Assembly: GCA_030015575.1 (NCBI GenBank)
Contig: CM057342.1
Coordinates: forward strand, 259,432,867 to 259,496,866
Source: Agapanthus africanus
Taxonomy: Eukaryota; Streptophyta; Magnoliopsida; Asparagales; Amaryllidaceae
Length of the DNA: 64,000 nt
Reading direction: 5' to 3'
Shown here: in pieces, positions 1 to 13,134 of the stretch
Layout of the letters: every line of letters starts with the position of its first letter
Position numbering within the stretch: the first letter of the stretch is position 1
Translations under genes and position numbers: made by a program
Notes under the pieces: model-generated
Database searches by the model: none
What the model was told of the DNA's origin: nothing
What the model saw: only the letters and a program-made list of their open reading frames with translations

Positions 1-611
1 CAATGTCTTACAGGGCCGATCCGTTAGTATAGTCGTGGCGGGGCACACCGATACTACTACTTTTGCTACGAATTTTTGGATGTGATATTTTGTAGCCGAG
101 TTGTGAGTATTCTTTTATCTTCTACCTTGTACACTTTTTTATTGTATCTAGTATACTCCATCTACCACATGTATATTTGACTTAGAGACGAGACTGGGAG
201 ATTTGTATTATATTTGACTCTGGGTTATGTTTTGCTGTTTCTTATTTCCTCATTTCTTCGCCTATGGCGTCATATATCTTGCTTGTGATTGTGTTCCACC
301 GGATGGCGTTGAGATTGCTCCCAAGAGGGGATATTCATATATATATATATATATATATTATGCTTATGTATCGGTTTGGATCAGTTTTTACAAAGGAGAT
401 GCTGTCGAAATTTTTACAATAATTCGATCTTCAAAAAGGTTTTGATATAACTCTTTGCACCTTAAAGTGACTTTTTAAACAAAGATTTTTTTTACCACTC
501 TATCTAAAATTACGGTTTAGATTTTGGGTTTTCGGCTTACTTGAATTATGTTACGCTTTTAGACGTTGCGTGATTTAAGTGCCGGCCATGTTCCACTTTT
601 GGGTCATGACA
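1..611 (+). repeat. 3' end of a diverged Tekay-like gypsy LTR
   Basis: This stretch is a diverged copy of the last 600 bases of the LTRs of element E (compare 23640-24245). Shared landmarks in the same order are the TTTACAAAGGAGA..CTG.CGAAATTTT block near 390-415, the GGGTTTTCGG.TTACTT block near 525, and the terminal GTGCCGG.CATGTTCC...GGGTC.TGACA. It ends in CA at 611, directly followed by Angela LTR sequence (ATATCAGACGAAGAG), so it was inserted into the 5' LTR of element A. The target duplication is probably ATATC, but the other copy lies outside the window. It cannot be told whether this is a solo LTR or the right LTR of a full element. Confidence 0.8.
337..358. repeat. (AT)n microsatellite
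   Basis: An uninterrupted run of about eleven AT units inside the gypsy LTR remnant. Similar AT runs occur at 982-1014 in the LTR of element A and near 33217-33245 in the leader of element C. Confidence 0.85.
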
Positions 612-977
612 ATATCAGACGAAGAGACCGGATTATACGGTAAGTGTTGCTTATAGGCTCTATTGGAGTTTGCACAATTTTACTTGTTGATCATCTATTC
701 GTTCAATACCTGGATAGCTGTTACGTGCAGCTAGTACCGCTGACGTGCTTGTATGTATTTGATGTGATCGTTACTTACTACCAGCGTATTAGCGAGTGTT
801 TAGAGTCCCACATAGAGATTTCCAAGCTCAAACGAAACGAAGTAGGGCATGTATGGAGATATGTGCGGGCGCTTGATTAAATACGAATATATGATACCGT
901 ATTCTAATACATCGTTATTTGATAATAGCCGGATTATATTTGATATAGTCGGATTATTAAATTAAGTATTGATTTAA

Positions 978-1020
<43 letters not shown>

Positions 1021-1790
1021 ATATTATGCTCACTTTAATTTTTCATCACCTTATATATTATTTGTATATGATATAAATAATATATAAATATATTGTATCA
1101 TGGTTGATGATACATATTAGATAGATGTATGAGAATTACATGGAAATGTGGATAAGAACATTGGGATTTATCATTTATCTTTTTAATGTGTAAAGAGAAT
1201 GACTCATTTACTTGGTATTGTGTAGACTCAGTGGGTCATTCTTGTTTTACACTAAAGAGATAAACATAGAATTTCTATGAATCTTATCACAATTCCAAGT
1301 TCATCTCATTCTTATCTCCACTATCTTCATTTTCTTCATCTCTTCTCTTGATACACTATTCACTCAAGAGAAAAGAGAAAAGAAAGATTTTTTGTGAGCA
1401 AAAATTCTACTTCATCAACCTAAACCTTTCTAGCAAATTAGTTTAGGTTGTTTACTTCATTAATTCTTTGATTAGTGAAGTGTGAGATTGAGTGTGAGTT
1501 GTCTCAAGGTGGATCATCTTTGATAAAGAAAACTTCGAGAAAGCTCGTTCATTTCTCCAAATAGAGCTCAAGGAAGAGTTCAAGGAACTACTAGTTGGAG
1601 CAATTGAAGTGAAGGACTTGGTTATAAAGGCTGTAGCTCCTCTTCACTTAGTATAAATCTTTAGTTAGCTTTCTTTTGTAACCCTAAACCTTTAGTTCGA
1701 TTCTAGATAGTAGACTTTGCCTTCTAGATTTTTAAAATTGCACACTTGATATTGTTAAAACCCTCATAGAGGTGCTAGAACCTACTTTCA
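612..1790 (+). repeat. 5' LTR of element A (3' part)
   Basis: The sequence from ATATCAGACGAAGAGACCGG onward is the same as 40906-41582 in A's 3' LTR with scattered changes. It continues past the point where that copy is cut, through the GGTGCTAGAACCTACTTTCA end. The LTR closes with CA at 1790, immediately followed by the primer site. The first 840 bases or so lie beyond the gypsy insertion and the window edge. Confidence 0.85.
982..1014. repeat. (AT)n microsatellite in the LTR
   Basis: About sixteen AT units. The same position in the 3' LTR of A (41281-41293) has only a short run, so it expanded after the two LTRs separated. Confidence 0.85.
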
Positions 1791-1803
1791 TGGTATCAGT
1801 GCT
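1791..1803 (+). other. Primer binding site of element A
   Basis: TGGTATCAGTGCT directly abuts the LTR end. It matches the 3' end of plant initiator-Met tRNA (TGGTATCAGAGCC) with two changes, which defines the LTR boundary and plus orientation. Confidence 0.85.
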
Positions 1804-4452
1804 AAACTAGAGGCTTAGGCGACATTTAGACGAAGTTAAAGTGTTCGATCGACCGAAACATCCCGTTTTATACCCTTTTCTGTCCAATTTTTCAAACTGT
1901 GATATTTTTCAAATTAAAAATTCTCAGAAAATCATGCAGGCTTTTCTAAGGTGCCACAAGAAAACGGAGCTTCTAAAACTCACAAGTGGCCGCGGGTTTG
2001 CCGCCTAAGCTATGCCTTAGCTGTGGATCCGCCGCCTAGTTAAAGCTTTAGAGGTCCAATTTTCTTCTGCTGCTTTATTTTGAGAAATTGGATATTTTAG
2101 GTATTTTGGTTGAGGCTCAAGTGGTTGCAGTCTCTGCTAATTGTTGTTTATTAGTAAGTCGATCGAAATGTTAACATCGTATAAATATTATAGTTGTTTA
2201 ATACAATTTTTGGAATCCACATTAATTAGTTTTGCGAAAACTAGATATATATCAATCTCACCTTTTAGCCTTGCTTGATGGATTACCACGGAATTTAGAT
2301 TTGGATTGAAACTTTGTCCTAATTTCATAACGTACGCGTAGACTCGCCAGGAGATACTTGTGGTGTGCCATGCCCTATTACCCCGACAAAGTGACCATGA
2401 GAGAACACTATGGCCAAGAGCATCCATTCGGGTGCTTGCGGCTATGGTGTTCTGCCCAAGGCCACTTCGTCAACGGTCTCGGGGGTGCGATAATCCCCTA
2501 ACATTTCTGACGAGCCTTCGATTCATTCACCGAGAATCTTTTATAATTCCTTAGGTTTTAACTTTGAAAATGGTTTTCAATTCGAGGCTTAAATGTAAGG
2601 TTTTTGTGGTTAGGCGTGAAATTCAGACTATGCGATAATCTGGGTTTATGATGTCTACAGTTGTGGATTCTAATTATTGTAGTTTTCATTTCTTTTCTGC
2701 GACCGTAAGTGTAATTTGTGGATGTATTCCCAACATCGTTGCTATACGTCAACGACATTAGGAGTACGCATATTTACTTACGTTGATGACATGTGATGTT
2801 ATTGTGTTGCTATATTGATATAATATGTTGGATCGTCGTGATTGAATAACCGGGGGTTTATATGAGATGAGAGTTTTTTCATTTTCATTCATGTAAATTA
2901 TTGTATGTAATATTCTTTTATTGGGGCACATTCGGGAGTGAGGATGTAGTCATCTTGGTGTATATTATTTACTTTTCCGCATTAGAATAGACCTAAGGCG
3001 GAAGGTTCAAGTAACCGGGTTCTAGAGTCCTGTGGGAGGCATCTCGAGGAGTCGAGACCGGTCGCCTAACTCTAGAATTGGCAGGGTTGCTTGCCGCTCT
3101 CGTAGGGGTCTAGGGGTGTGGGCTTGTCTATTCATCACGACCGTGGAATTCGTGTTTTTTGTCAATGGCTTAATCCTTAATCTAAAACACGGAACTCTTA
3201 GTATATCCTATATTTCATAGTTTTGCTTCTGTTGTGCTGGGATGTGATCATATAAATGCATGAGAGGAATGCTACTTATATATATATATATATGATATAT
3301 TAGTATACACTATATATGTTTTGCATCCGCGCTAGTCCTGACCCCGCCATGTCGTAAGTTAAGTAACCTTACGGTGAAGACCCGGGTCCCTATGGCGAAT
3401 ACGGATGGAATATATGTATGTTTTATTTTTGTTTCTTATGTGATATTTAGGAAACTTAAATGATAGGATTTCATTAATAAGATTAATGAAAAGAAAAGAA
3501 ACCTAAAAGATATTGTAGAATCACTTTTTTCTAAAAAGGCAGCTCTAGTTTTTGCTTTGCATAGAGGTATTCAATTATGAATATCCAGCACTTCATTTGA
3601 TGAGGAAAGAGCCTAGATCCCTTCACCGGGAATGACCTCTTTAGCAAAAATTCGCATATGCTACAACCCACTCGGTTTGTTTTGAAAACTACTCGATTTT
3701 AAAGCGGAGCTTGGTTCTACAACGATATAAGTTCATTACGTTAAAGGTTTTCATCGAACCGGCCGTAGCCCTCCTTCATTTCAGATAAGTATCACTTAGT
3801 ATTCATGCTATATTTGTTGACTTTGTTAAAGCATAGTATTCGGTAGCTAATGGATGCTTTTCTGTAGCATGTGATGCGATTAGTTAGGGCAGTCACATAG
3901 CTTTGTTGATTTCGTTAAGGGCTTATATGGGTGGGTCTAACTTAATCAAGAAATGATGGGTTGAACTTGACTAGCGACTTATGATTTGTTGACTTCGTCA
4001 AGGTCATAAAATATTAGGGGTAAAAACCATTATCGCGAATTTCAAGTGTTAAAATTTGCAATGAGATTACATACCTTCTATGTGATAATTGGATCCCGAT
4101 GCCCACTGCGAGTAAGAGTTATTCCAGGGAGAGTTTTTCACTTTACAATTAGCTAATTCAGTAGGTGTCTAGAAAAAAGTTGACGGGGTTATGCCTCTGC
4201 GGAAACGAGGTTATTTAATTAGTTTCGTGGGAAAGTACGGGAAGACTCCTTCGGAGTACCAACACCGGCCTGGCTGACCGATTAGCAAGCTTGTAGGGTG
4301 TAATTAATCCCGGCTAATTTTTTCTTTCAGGGTTTGAAGGGAAATTTGATAAAAACAATGGGAGCTGTCCTGATTAAAAAAGAAAATAACCATTCTAATT
4401 TTGCAAGAGCACACGCTAAAGTGTTTCTTCTCTTTCTCTCCAAGTAGCGACC
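1804..4452 (+). other. Non-coding leader of element A
   Basis: About 2.6 kb between primer site and first gag ATG, with no convincing ORF. It holds blocks shared with the leaders of B (minus strand) and C: a GGC.GGGT..CTTGCCGC..TCGTAGGGGTCT block at 3077-3110, a CCGCGCTAGTCC...GTTAAGTAACC block at 3320-3378, and three TTGAC/GTCAA hairpins at 3813, 3901 and 3985. The end (4150-4450) is also shared with C, including the GTGTTTCTT..TCT stretch before gag. Function is not known. RNA packaging or translation control is the natural guess. Confidence 0.75.
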
Positions 4453-4731
4453 ATGTCACTCCTTAATCAAGATAATAACATGGATGTATTGACTGAACCC
4501 GCTTATTATACTGGGTTAGGGAACGTTGGTTCCGCTGTAGCTTATGACAATTGTCATGAGTCTGGGCAAGAGATAGGGGAATGCAAGGATTTCCACAAAA
4601 CCCTAATGAAGAAGGAGCATTATGATGCATTTTCTTCGGGTGTGTTCAATATTGAGAATTGTTTCTCAGTTTGCTCTGCGTCCTGGGTATTGGATACCAG
4701 ATCGGGATATCATATTTGTAATATGTTATAA
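4453..4731 (+). pseudogene. Reduced gag with zinc knuckle and start of protease (element A)
   Basis: A 92-codon frame from the first ATG after the leader. It lacks the roughly 220-residue capsid (UBN2-type) region that element B has between its gag start and knuckle. What remains is a short N-terminus, a damaged CCHC knuckle (first Cys now Tyr: YDNCHESGQEIGEC), and the protease motif SWVLDTRSG, where the usual DTGSG has Gly changed to Arg. It ends at TAA 4729-4731, where B has a Gln codon. Element C has the same layout and the same stop, so the reduction predates both insertions. Not functional as it stands. Confidence 0.8.
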
Positions 4732-7104
4732 GAGTTAAAGAGAAGTAGAGCACTGGGAAAGGATGATATGTCTCTCAGACTAAGGAACAGAGCAATTGTT
4801 GCTGCCGAAACTATCAGTGAATATCACCTTGTATTGCCAACTGGTAATACATTGATTTTGAACGATTGTTATTTCGTACCGTTTATGATGTGCAATATAA
4901 TATCCGTTTTTATTAGATAAAAATGGATATAACTTTGCATTAGAGAAAAATGTTATGAACATTTTCCTAAATCAAGTATTGATTGGGTTTGGTATGTTAT
5001 GTAATGGTTTATATGTTCTAAATAAAAATACGGTTCTAAACATACATAACACACGCAAGAGGAAAAGTTCAGACATGAACGAAGTCTTCTTGTGGCATTA
5101 TAAACTTGGTCATATCAATGCGACCATACCAGCTAAGTTACATAGGGATGGATATTTGAATCCATTCGAATTTACATCTTATGAAACTTGTCAGTCTTGT
5201 CTCAAAGGAAAGATGACCAAAACTCCGTTTACGGGACACGGAGCAAGAGCTACTGAACTCTTGGGACTGATACATAATAATGTATGCGGTTCTATATCTA
5301 CACATGCTATGAGTGGTTATTCCTACTTCATTATATTCACGGATGATCTCTCTAGATTCGGACACGTGTTCTTATTGAAACACAAATCTGAAACTTTTGA
5401 GAAATTCAAGGAATATAAGAGCGAAGTAGAGAACTAAACGGGTAAAAGTATCAAAATCCTTCGATCAGATCGAGGAGGGGAATACTTTAGCACGGAATTC
5501 CAAGATTATCTAAAAGAGAATGGGATTCTCTCTCAGCTTACTCCTCCATATACATCATAGCACAATGGTGTATCGGAGCGGAGGAATCACACCCTATTAG
5601 ATATGGTGCGCTCTATGATGAGTAATTCTGAGTTGCTTCTTTCATTCTGGGGTTATGCGTTTGAGACAGCTGCATACCAATTGAATTATGCTCCATCAAA
5701 ATCTGTGCCTAAAACCGCATATGAGATATGGAGTGGAAAGAGACCATATCTTAAACGAGTTAAGATATGGGGTTGTCCTGCTTCTGTCAAAAAGACAAAA
5801 CCCGGACAAACTCGAAGCACGATCAGTACTTTGCAAGTTTGTGGGATATCCAAAGAATTCTCTAGGGTATCTATTCTACCATACCGAGGAACAAAAAGTG
5901 TTTGTTTCTCAGTATACCACCTTTTTAGAAAAGAAATTTCTTGTAAAAGAAATTAGTAGTGGTGCAGTAGAACTGGGTGAAATTCCAGAAACACAAACTA
6001 TGACTGAAGATTTGGTAGAATCGAAAAATTCAATAGTCCCCGACGAACCTCAGCCACTTCTCAGATTTAGTAGGGTTTCTCACCCATCTGAGAGATATTA
6101 CGGTTTTCTCATAGACGGTGGGAGCCAGGATTGCATCATAGAAAATGATGATCCGACTAGTTTCGAATAGGCCATCACAAGTGGGGACTTTGTGAAATGG
6201 TTGGATGCTATGTGATCTGAGATGGAATCCATGTACACCAACAAAGTATGGACTTTGGAGGTTGCTCCTGAAGGGGTAAGACCCATTGGGAGCAAATGGA
6301 TCTTCAAGAAGAAGATCGGTGTAGATGGGAAGGTTGAGACCTTCAAAACCAGACTTGTAGCAAAAGGTTTTCGTCAACGACCAGGTGTCGATTATGACGA
6401 GGCCTTTCCTCCTGTGGCTATGCTTAAGTCCATCCGAATCTTGCTTGCCATTGCTGCCTACTATGACTATGAAATCTGGCAGATGGATATCAAGACCGCT
6501 TTTTTAAATGGTGATTTAGAAAAGAGCATGTATATGACACAGCCAGAGGACTTAGTAGATAGTGGGAGCAGCGAAAAAATGTGCAAGCTGCTTAAATCAA
6601 TCTACGGATTAAAGCAAGCGTCGCGGAGCTGGAACATCTGTTTTCATGTAGCAGTCAAAGAGTTTGACTTTATCAAAAATGTAGATGAACCCTGTATATA
6701 TAAAAAGGTAGTAGTGAGTAAGGTCGTTTTCCTCGTATTGTATGTGGATGGCATACTCTTGATAGGAAATGATGTTTCTATGCTGCACTCGGTCAAACTC
6801 TTCCTATCACAAAAGTTCTCCATGAAATATCTGGGTGATGCATTCTACATCCTAGGAATAAAGATTTATAGGGATAGATCTAAAAGGATGTTGGGATTGT
6901 CCCAATCCCGGTACATAGACACCAGAGATTTAGTATGGAAGATTCCAAGCGTGGTAACGTACCCGCTTGCTCAGGAATCACTCTCTCCAAAGAGATGTCT
7001 CTCAAGACTGATGAGGAGAGGGCTCGCATGAACATGACACCCTATTCCTATGCAGTTAGGTCTATCATATACGCGATGTTATATACCAGACCGGATGTAG
7101 CTTA
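4732..7104 (+). pseudogene. Copia pol, 5' part: protease end, integrase, reverse transcriptase (element A)
   Basis: The order is protease C-terminus, GAG-pre-integrase domain (LWHYKLGHI...CQSCLKGKM, 5091-5210), integrase core (FTDDLSRFGHVFLLKHKSE; SDRGGEY near 5466; HNGVSERR near 5563), then RT from about 6222 (NKVWTLEVAPEGVRPIG...QMDIKTAFLNG...YGLKQASRSWN). The frame is broken by a frameshift near 4910, TAA at 5435, TAG near 5559, a one-base shift near 5805, TAG at 6168, TGA near 6213, and loss of about 7 bases near 6927. The RT active site reads YVDGILLIG instead of YVDD, losing the second catalytic Asp. The gene stops at RPDVAYA because element B is inserted there. It resumes at 17239. Confidence 0.88.
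7100..7104. repeat. Target site duplication of element B (left)
   Basis: GCTTA, repeated exactly at 17234-17238. Removing the insertion and one copy restores A's RNase H reading (DVAYALSVVSRYQ). Confidence 0.95.
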
Positions 7105-9147
7105 TGCAAGTCCATGTTGCCCACCCCGGTGCTTGCGGGGAGGCGGAAAACGGAATAAAAATCGGATTTTTACTACTCTAGGCAACATGGACTAGACAAA
7201 GTCGGATCTTTGCTAAACAAAAACTTGCTAAAGCTAACTAGAACCTAGTTAAAGAGTAGAATGGTTATACCTAGGGCTTTATGTCCTTCTCTCCTTGCTC
7301 CTTGGAGTAGTAGAAAGGGATCACCTTTGTCGTCTTCTTGAGTCGAAGAAGGATCCACCCGAAAGCCTCAACCTTTGGCTTCAACTTCAAGCTAGAAGTA
7401 ACTAGGGTGCTAGAAGTGCTAGTCCTAGAACCCTAGATGAGAGTAAAGATTATCAAGAAGAGGTTTTTCTCAAGCTCAAGTGTTTCTCAACACATGAGAG
7501 GGGAGAGCTTGAGGGAGAGGAAGAACAAGAGAGAGAAAGTGAATGATAGAATGAGAGAATAATAAGCCATTCTCACATATATGTGTGAATTATTGTAAAT
7601 AGATAATTAGTGAGATAATTGTCATGGCTTAATCAAGACATGACCATTATCATTTCATTTTTAATGCAAATTGCAAGGATCAAAGAGCATCTTCCAAATG
7701 AAATGGTGATGGTCAAAGTGTCAACCTAGGTCAACAAGTTAAGAATGTCAAATGGTCAACAACCATAACCATGCACAATTATGTTAAACTAATATCAATT
7801 AACCATAATACACACATAAGCATTAGGGTTAATAAAATGACAATGGTCATTAACCCTAATCAAAGTCCCATCCCTCTGTCTCAAGCAACTGTGCATACGC
7901 ACCCGTATTCGTGATCCGAGGAACACGAATACAATGAGATAAAACCAATCCCAAATCATATACTAGGATCCGGTTTAAACCAAAGCCCGCTAGTATAAGC
8001 TGTCCGGACAGCAAACGTGCACAAGTGCGCGGATGTGAACGAACCCTGTCGCAAAACCATGCGACCTCTACTCATTTTGCCTAAAGGCGAATAGCTCTCT
8101 GTGTGGGACTCTAAAGACTCGACACTACGCTGGCAGTGGGTTTAACCACAGACCGCAAGCGGCACTAGCTGTACGTAACGGTCCCCAGGTAGATGCCGAT
8201 AAGAAGACTGACGAGGTAACCCCATCTGAACTCCTACTGAGCCTGTATGTGACAGTCTCCGTACAGTCCGGTCTGTTCGTCTGATACATCGCATGGCAAG
8301 CCTAGGGGGCGGTGAATGTCAGTCCCCTAATAGCGGTACAAGTCGTGTCGGAGTGTAGCCCAGAACACCCTGAGATAACACTGGAAACCTACCAGTATAT
8401 CTCGCTTGCCCTGGCCAGGGACTACTCGTGTAATGGCTCTCCTGGCCACAGCGCGATGTCAACCCCCAATACCGGGAGAGACGAATCCTGTCTAACCGTC
8501 ACTGCCTCCAAGTGCTTCGGGACTGCACCCAAAAACTACCTGTTTGCACGACTCCTTTGAGCCGTGGTAGGGTAGTAATCAAAGTGCAGTAGGAACCCAC
8601 TCGAGGCGAAGTGACAGTGTCAAGTCAGCGGACTAAGCTGTACTCATGTCACCTGGGAACTGATAACTGACGATAGGTATAATACCAACCAACAGTTCCC
8701 GACGAGTCCTGTCCAGTGTACTCGTAACCTAACGAGCACCCGCATACTATCTTAAGTACGACGTACTGACGGCTGTGGGACAAACCGTCTCCCACGCTGG
8801 GATGAGAAGCGCATACGCTAGTCTACTCCGGAGTATCGATGCCCTGTCTCGATAGTCCAACGACTAGGGACCTGTATAAGGATGTGCTTATGGATTACCC
8901 AGCCCCCACGAGTGTGAGCGCCATCACAACGCTGGTAATCAAGCAAAGATCCTAAAGGCTCTACTAATATGTATATCAGCGATATGCTAAAAGAAACACA
9001 TGCACATATTAAAGCAGAGACAAACCAAGTAGTATACTACCATTTCGAGCAAGATTGTATATACAACTATGAATATCCCAAGCTTCCATCAAGTAATATA
9101 CAAACTAATATGATACAGTAATGGCCTTTAGGGCATATACACTAACA
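7105..9147 (-). repeat. 3' LTR of element B
   Basis: 2,043 bp, the same length as 15191-17233 and nearly identical to it. In element orientation it begins TGTTAGTGTATATGCCC and ends ACATGGACTTGCA. The short frame 8312-8560 exists in both LTRs only because they are copies; nothing suggests it is a gene. Confidence 0.95.
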
Positions 9148-9165
9148 ATCTCCCACTTGCACTAA
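9148..9165 (-). other. Polypurine tract of element B
   Basis: In element orientation TTAGTGCAAGTGGGAGAT lies directly before the 3' LTR. This is the expected plus-strand primer position. The same tract precedes the LTR at 37803 in element C. Confidence 0.85.
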
Positions 9166-12100
9166 GGCCATGTACTGGCGTATCGAAGACCTATCATCTC
9201 GATCAGCCGCTCGAACTGAGTCTGGGGCAAGGCCTTAGTGAATGGATCTGCAGTGTTATCTTCTGAAGCAACCCTCCGAACCTCGATCTCCTGGCGATCC
9301 ACGATCTCCCTGATCAGGTGATACCGCCTCAAGATGTGTCTGGATTTCTGATGGGACCTGGGTTCCTTCGCTAAAGCTATAGCCCCGTTGTTGTCGCAAT
9401 ACAGAGGTATTGGGTCAACAATGGACGGAACCACCTGAAGTTCTTTCAAGAACTTCCTCATCCAGACAGCTTCTTTTGCGGCCTCAGATGCAGCGATGTA
9501 TTCCGCTTCCATAGTCGAGTCAGCAACGGTTTCCTGTTTGGAGCTCTTCCAACACACCGCCCCTCCATTGAGGGTAAAGACAAAACCCGACATGGACTTG
9601 GAATCATCCTTGTCACTCTGGAAGCCGGAGTCAGCAAAGGCCTCAATCTGGAGGTCTTTTCCGCCATACACCAAGAACATCTCCTTAGTCCTTCTCAGGT
9701 ACTTGAGAATGTTCTTTACTGCTATCCAATGTTTCTCCCCAGGGTTTGACTGATACCTGCTTACCACGCTCAGTGCATAAGCCACATCTGGTCTGGTACA
9801 CAACATCGCATACATTATAGAGCCAACCGCGGAAGCGTAGGGTATAATAGACATGCGATCCCTCTCCAAATCAGTCTTGGGAGACATCTCTTTGGAGAGG
9901 GTGATCCGTGACAAGCCGGTAGATTACCGCGCTTGGAATCTTCCATACTGAATCTTTTCAGTATGGTGTCGATGTACCTGGACTGTGAAAGTCCTAATAT
10001 CCTCTTGGATCTGTCACGGTAGATCCGGATACCCAGAATGTATGAGGCATCACCCAGGTCTTTCATGGAGAACCTGTGTGACAAGAACCCCTTGACAGAT
10101 TATAGCATAGGAATGTCATTTCCTATTAAGAGAATGTCATCCACGTATAAAACGAGGAATACTACAGTTCTCGCTACAAATCTACAATAGATGCATGGTT
10201 CATCTGGATTTTTGATAAAGCCAAATTCCTTGACCGTCTCATCAAAACAGATGTTCCAACTCCGCGAGCCTGCTTCAGTCCATAAATGGACTTAAGCAAC
10301 TTGCACACCTTTCCGCTGCTCCCACTCTGAATGAAACCCTCTGGCTGTTCCATATAGACACACTCCTCTAAATGTCCATTTAGAAAAGCGGTTTTTACGT
10401 CCATCTGCCAAATTTCATAATCGTGGAAGGCATCAATGGCAAGAAGGATCCGAATGGATTTCAGCATAGCTACTGGAGAAAATGTTTCGTCATAGTCCAA
10501 ACCAGGTCACTGACGAAAACCCTTTGCAACCAGTCTAGCTTTATAGGTCTCAACCTGTCCATCTACACCAATCTTCCTTTTGAAGATCCACTTGCATCCT
10601 ATGGGTTTTACCCCATCTGGAGCAATGTCCAACGTCCATACTTTGTTGGTGTACATGGACTCCATTTCGGTCCGCATTGCATCCAGCCATTTTACCGAGT
10701 CGACGCTCTGAATGGCTTGCTGGAAGCTAGTAGGCTCATCACAATCTATGATGCAATCTTCTCTATCCCCGTCAATGAGAAAACCGTAGTATCTCTCGGG
10801 CGGATGAGACTTCCTACTACTCCTGCGGAGTGGCGTGGGAATGTCCTGATCTTTCGAACCCTCTGGTTCTACTAAGCTTTCAGTAATAGCTCGTGGTTCT
10901 GGAATTTCTTCCAGTTCTATTGCGCTCCCACTTATTTCTTTTTCTATGAACTGGTGTTCTAGAAAGTAGGCATTGCGAGAAACAAAAACCTTTTGTTCCT
11001 CTTCGCAATAGAAGAAATATCCCTTGGAGTTCTTTGGATATCCCACAAACTTGCACTGTACTGAGCGTGCCTCGAGCTTGTCCGCATGCTGCTTTTTTAC
11101 AAAAGCTGGACATCCCTATATCTTAATGTGATTAAGATAGGGTCTCTTCCCACACCACATCTGATATGGTGTAGTAGGCACAGTCTTAGTTGGAACTCGG
11201 TTCAAAAGGTATGCAGCTGATTCTAGCGCATATCCCCAGAACGATCACGGCAACTCAGTGTTACTCATCATGGACCGTACCATATCCAATAGGGTTCGGT
11301 TCCGTCTTTCCGATACACCGTTATGTTGCGGAGTGTATGAAGGAGTAAGCTGAGAGAGAATTCCATTCTCTTTTAAGTAACCCAGGAACTCGGCACTCAA
11401 GTATTCACCACCTCGATCAGATCTCAGTGCCTTGATACTTTTGCCTGTTTGTTTTTCTACTTCATTCTTATATTCCTGGAATTTTTCAAAAGCCTCGGAT
11501 TTATGTTTCATTAAGAAGACATAACTGTACCTTGAAAAGTCATCCGTAAAAGTAATGAAGTAAGAATAACCGCTTCGTGCATGTGTAGTCATTGGACCGC
11601 ACACGTCGCTGTGTACGAGTCCCAAGAGCTCGCTCGCTCTTACTCCGTGTCCAGTGAATGGAGTCTTTGTCATCTTTCCTTTGAGACAGGATTGATAAGT
11701 TGCATACGATTGATATTCGAACGGATCCAAATATCCTTCTGTATGTAACTTAGTCAACATTCTCTCATTGATGTGACCCAGTCTACAATGCCATAAGAAA
11801 GTTTTATTGATTTCTGGAGACTTTCTTTTGTGTGTATTCTGGACATTGAAAATCTGTGGTTGGTTTAATACGTATATACCGTTGTTCAATGTACCTGACC
11901 CAATCAAAACTTGATTAAGGTGAATGTTCACTACATTACTTACAAATGCAAATTCATAACCTTCTTTAGATAATAAAGATACAGAAATGATATTACAGGT
12001 TGCATTTGGTACATAATAACAAATACGCAAAACCAAAAAGTGTCCATCCGACAGTCCCAGGTGATAGTCCCCCACGGCCTCAGCATCCATGTTAGCACCG

Positions 12101-13134
12101 TTTGCAACTCTGAGGGTCATGTCACCTGCCTTCAAAACTCTACGCTTTCTCAACGCCTGCAAAGAATTACAGATATGAGATCCTGATCCGGTATCCAATA
12201 CCCAGGATGTAGAGTTTATTGATAGACAGTTTTCAATAACATACACAACTGAAGCTGAAGCCGCAACTCGCTTCAAATCCTGTGTTCTGGCCTTCCAAGC
12301 CTTGCAATCCTGTTTCCAATGACCACTTTTGTGACAGTAGAAGCATTCTTCCTTCCCCACCAGCTTTCCCGCTACCTTTGTTGCTTTTGCCTTTCCTTTT
12401 CCCTTCGTATCCACTTTACTGACACCGCCTCTTGGTTTGGCGGGGGCTTTCTTCTTCTTGCCCTTGGCTTTCGCCCTGGACCTAGAAGAGGAAGATCCTC
12501 CTACAAACAAAGTGGATGTCTCCCTACTTTTCTGTAGGGTTCCCTCTGCACTCCTCAGCATGTTGAGGAGCTCTGAAAGTTCAACTTCCTTTTCCTGTAA
12601 GTTGAAGTTCAGGATGAACTGGGCGTAAGTGGAAGGAAGGGACTGGAGAATCAAGTCCGTATAGAGCTCATTCTCCAACGTGGTCCCAAGTTCTGCGAGC
12701 TCCTCTATGTAGCCAATCATCTTAAGCACGTGTTCCGCTACCGATGATCCGACGGCCAACCTTGCCGAAAACAACTTCTTCGACACTTCGTATCTGGCGA
12801 TACGAGACTGCTCTCCATACAGTTCTTTTGTATGAAGAAATATGGACTCTAGGTCCATATTCTCGTGCCTCCTCTGATGTTCGTTGTCCATCGAGGCAAG
12901 TACGAGGCATTTGGCCTTCGCGCAATCTATTTCCCATGTCTTACGGATTTCCCTATCCGCGACACTGGTTTTGGGACCTGGGACAGGGGGAGCTTTGGTG
13001 GTAAGAAGATACCCCAGCTTATCGTAAGTGATTGCCATCTTGACATTCCTGAGCCAATCTTTGTAGTTTGGCCCTGTCAGTATGTTTTTATCTAGTAATA
13101 ACTTAAGTCCGGTCATGTTGAATGGTCGCTGCAA
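9162..13134 (-). pseudogene. Copia gag-pol polyprotein, full layout but interrupted (element B)
   Basis: Read from 13134 downward. Gag capsid (UBN2-type) is about residues 10-200, followed by a basic Lys-rich stretch and the CCHC knuckle CFYCHKSGHWKQDC. Protease SWVLDTGSGSHIC, GAG-pre-integrase (LWHCRLGHI...CLKGKM), and integrase core (DVCGPM; FTDDFSRY; SDRGGEY; YTPQHNGVSERRN) follow. RT has intact YVDDILLIG, and RNase H ends with ADPFTKALP. One frame runs from 13134 to about 10260 with stops at 11245 (TGA), 11116 (TAG, for the Trp of KIWGC) and 10507 (TGA, for Arg of RQRPG). A one-base loss follows near 10260 (KQA.RSW), then TAA at 10100 (for Gln) and another one-base loss near 9906. RNase H (9162-9914) is open. 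If repaired it would be a typical Angela polyprotein of about 1,320 residues. Confidence 0.93.

Noticed and set aside
8312..8560. 82-codon frame found again at 16398-16646
   Set aside because: Lies inside both LTRs of B; duplicated with the LTR and antisense to the element. No recognised product.
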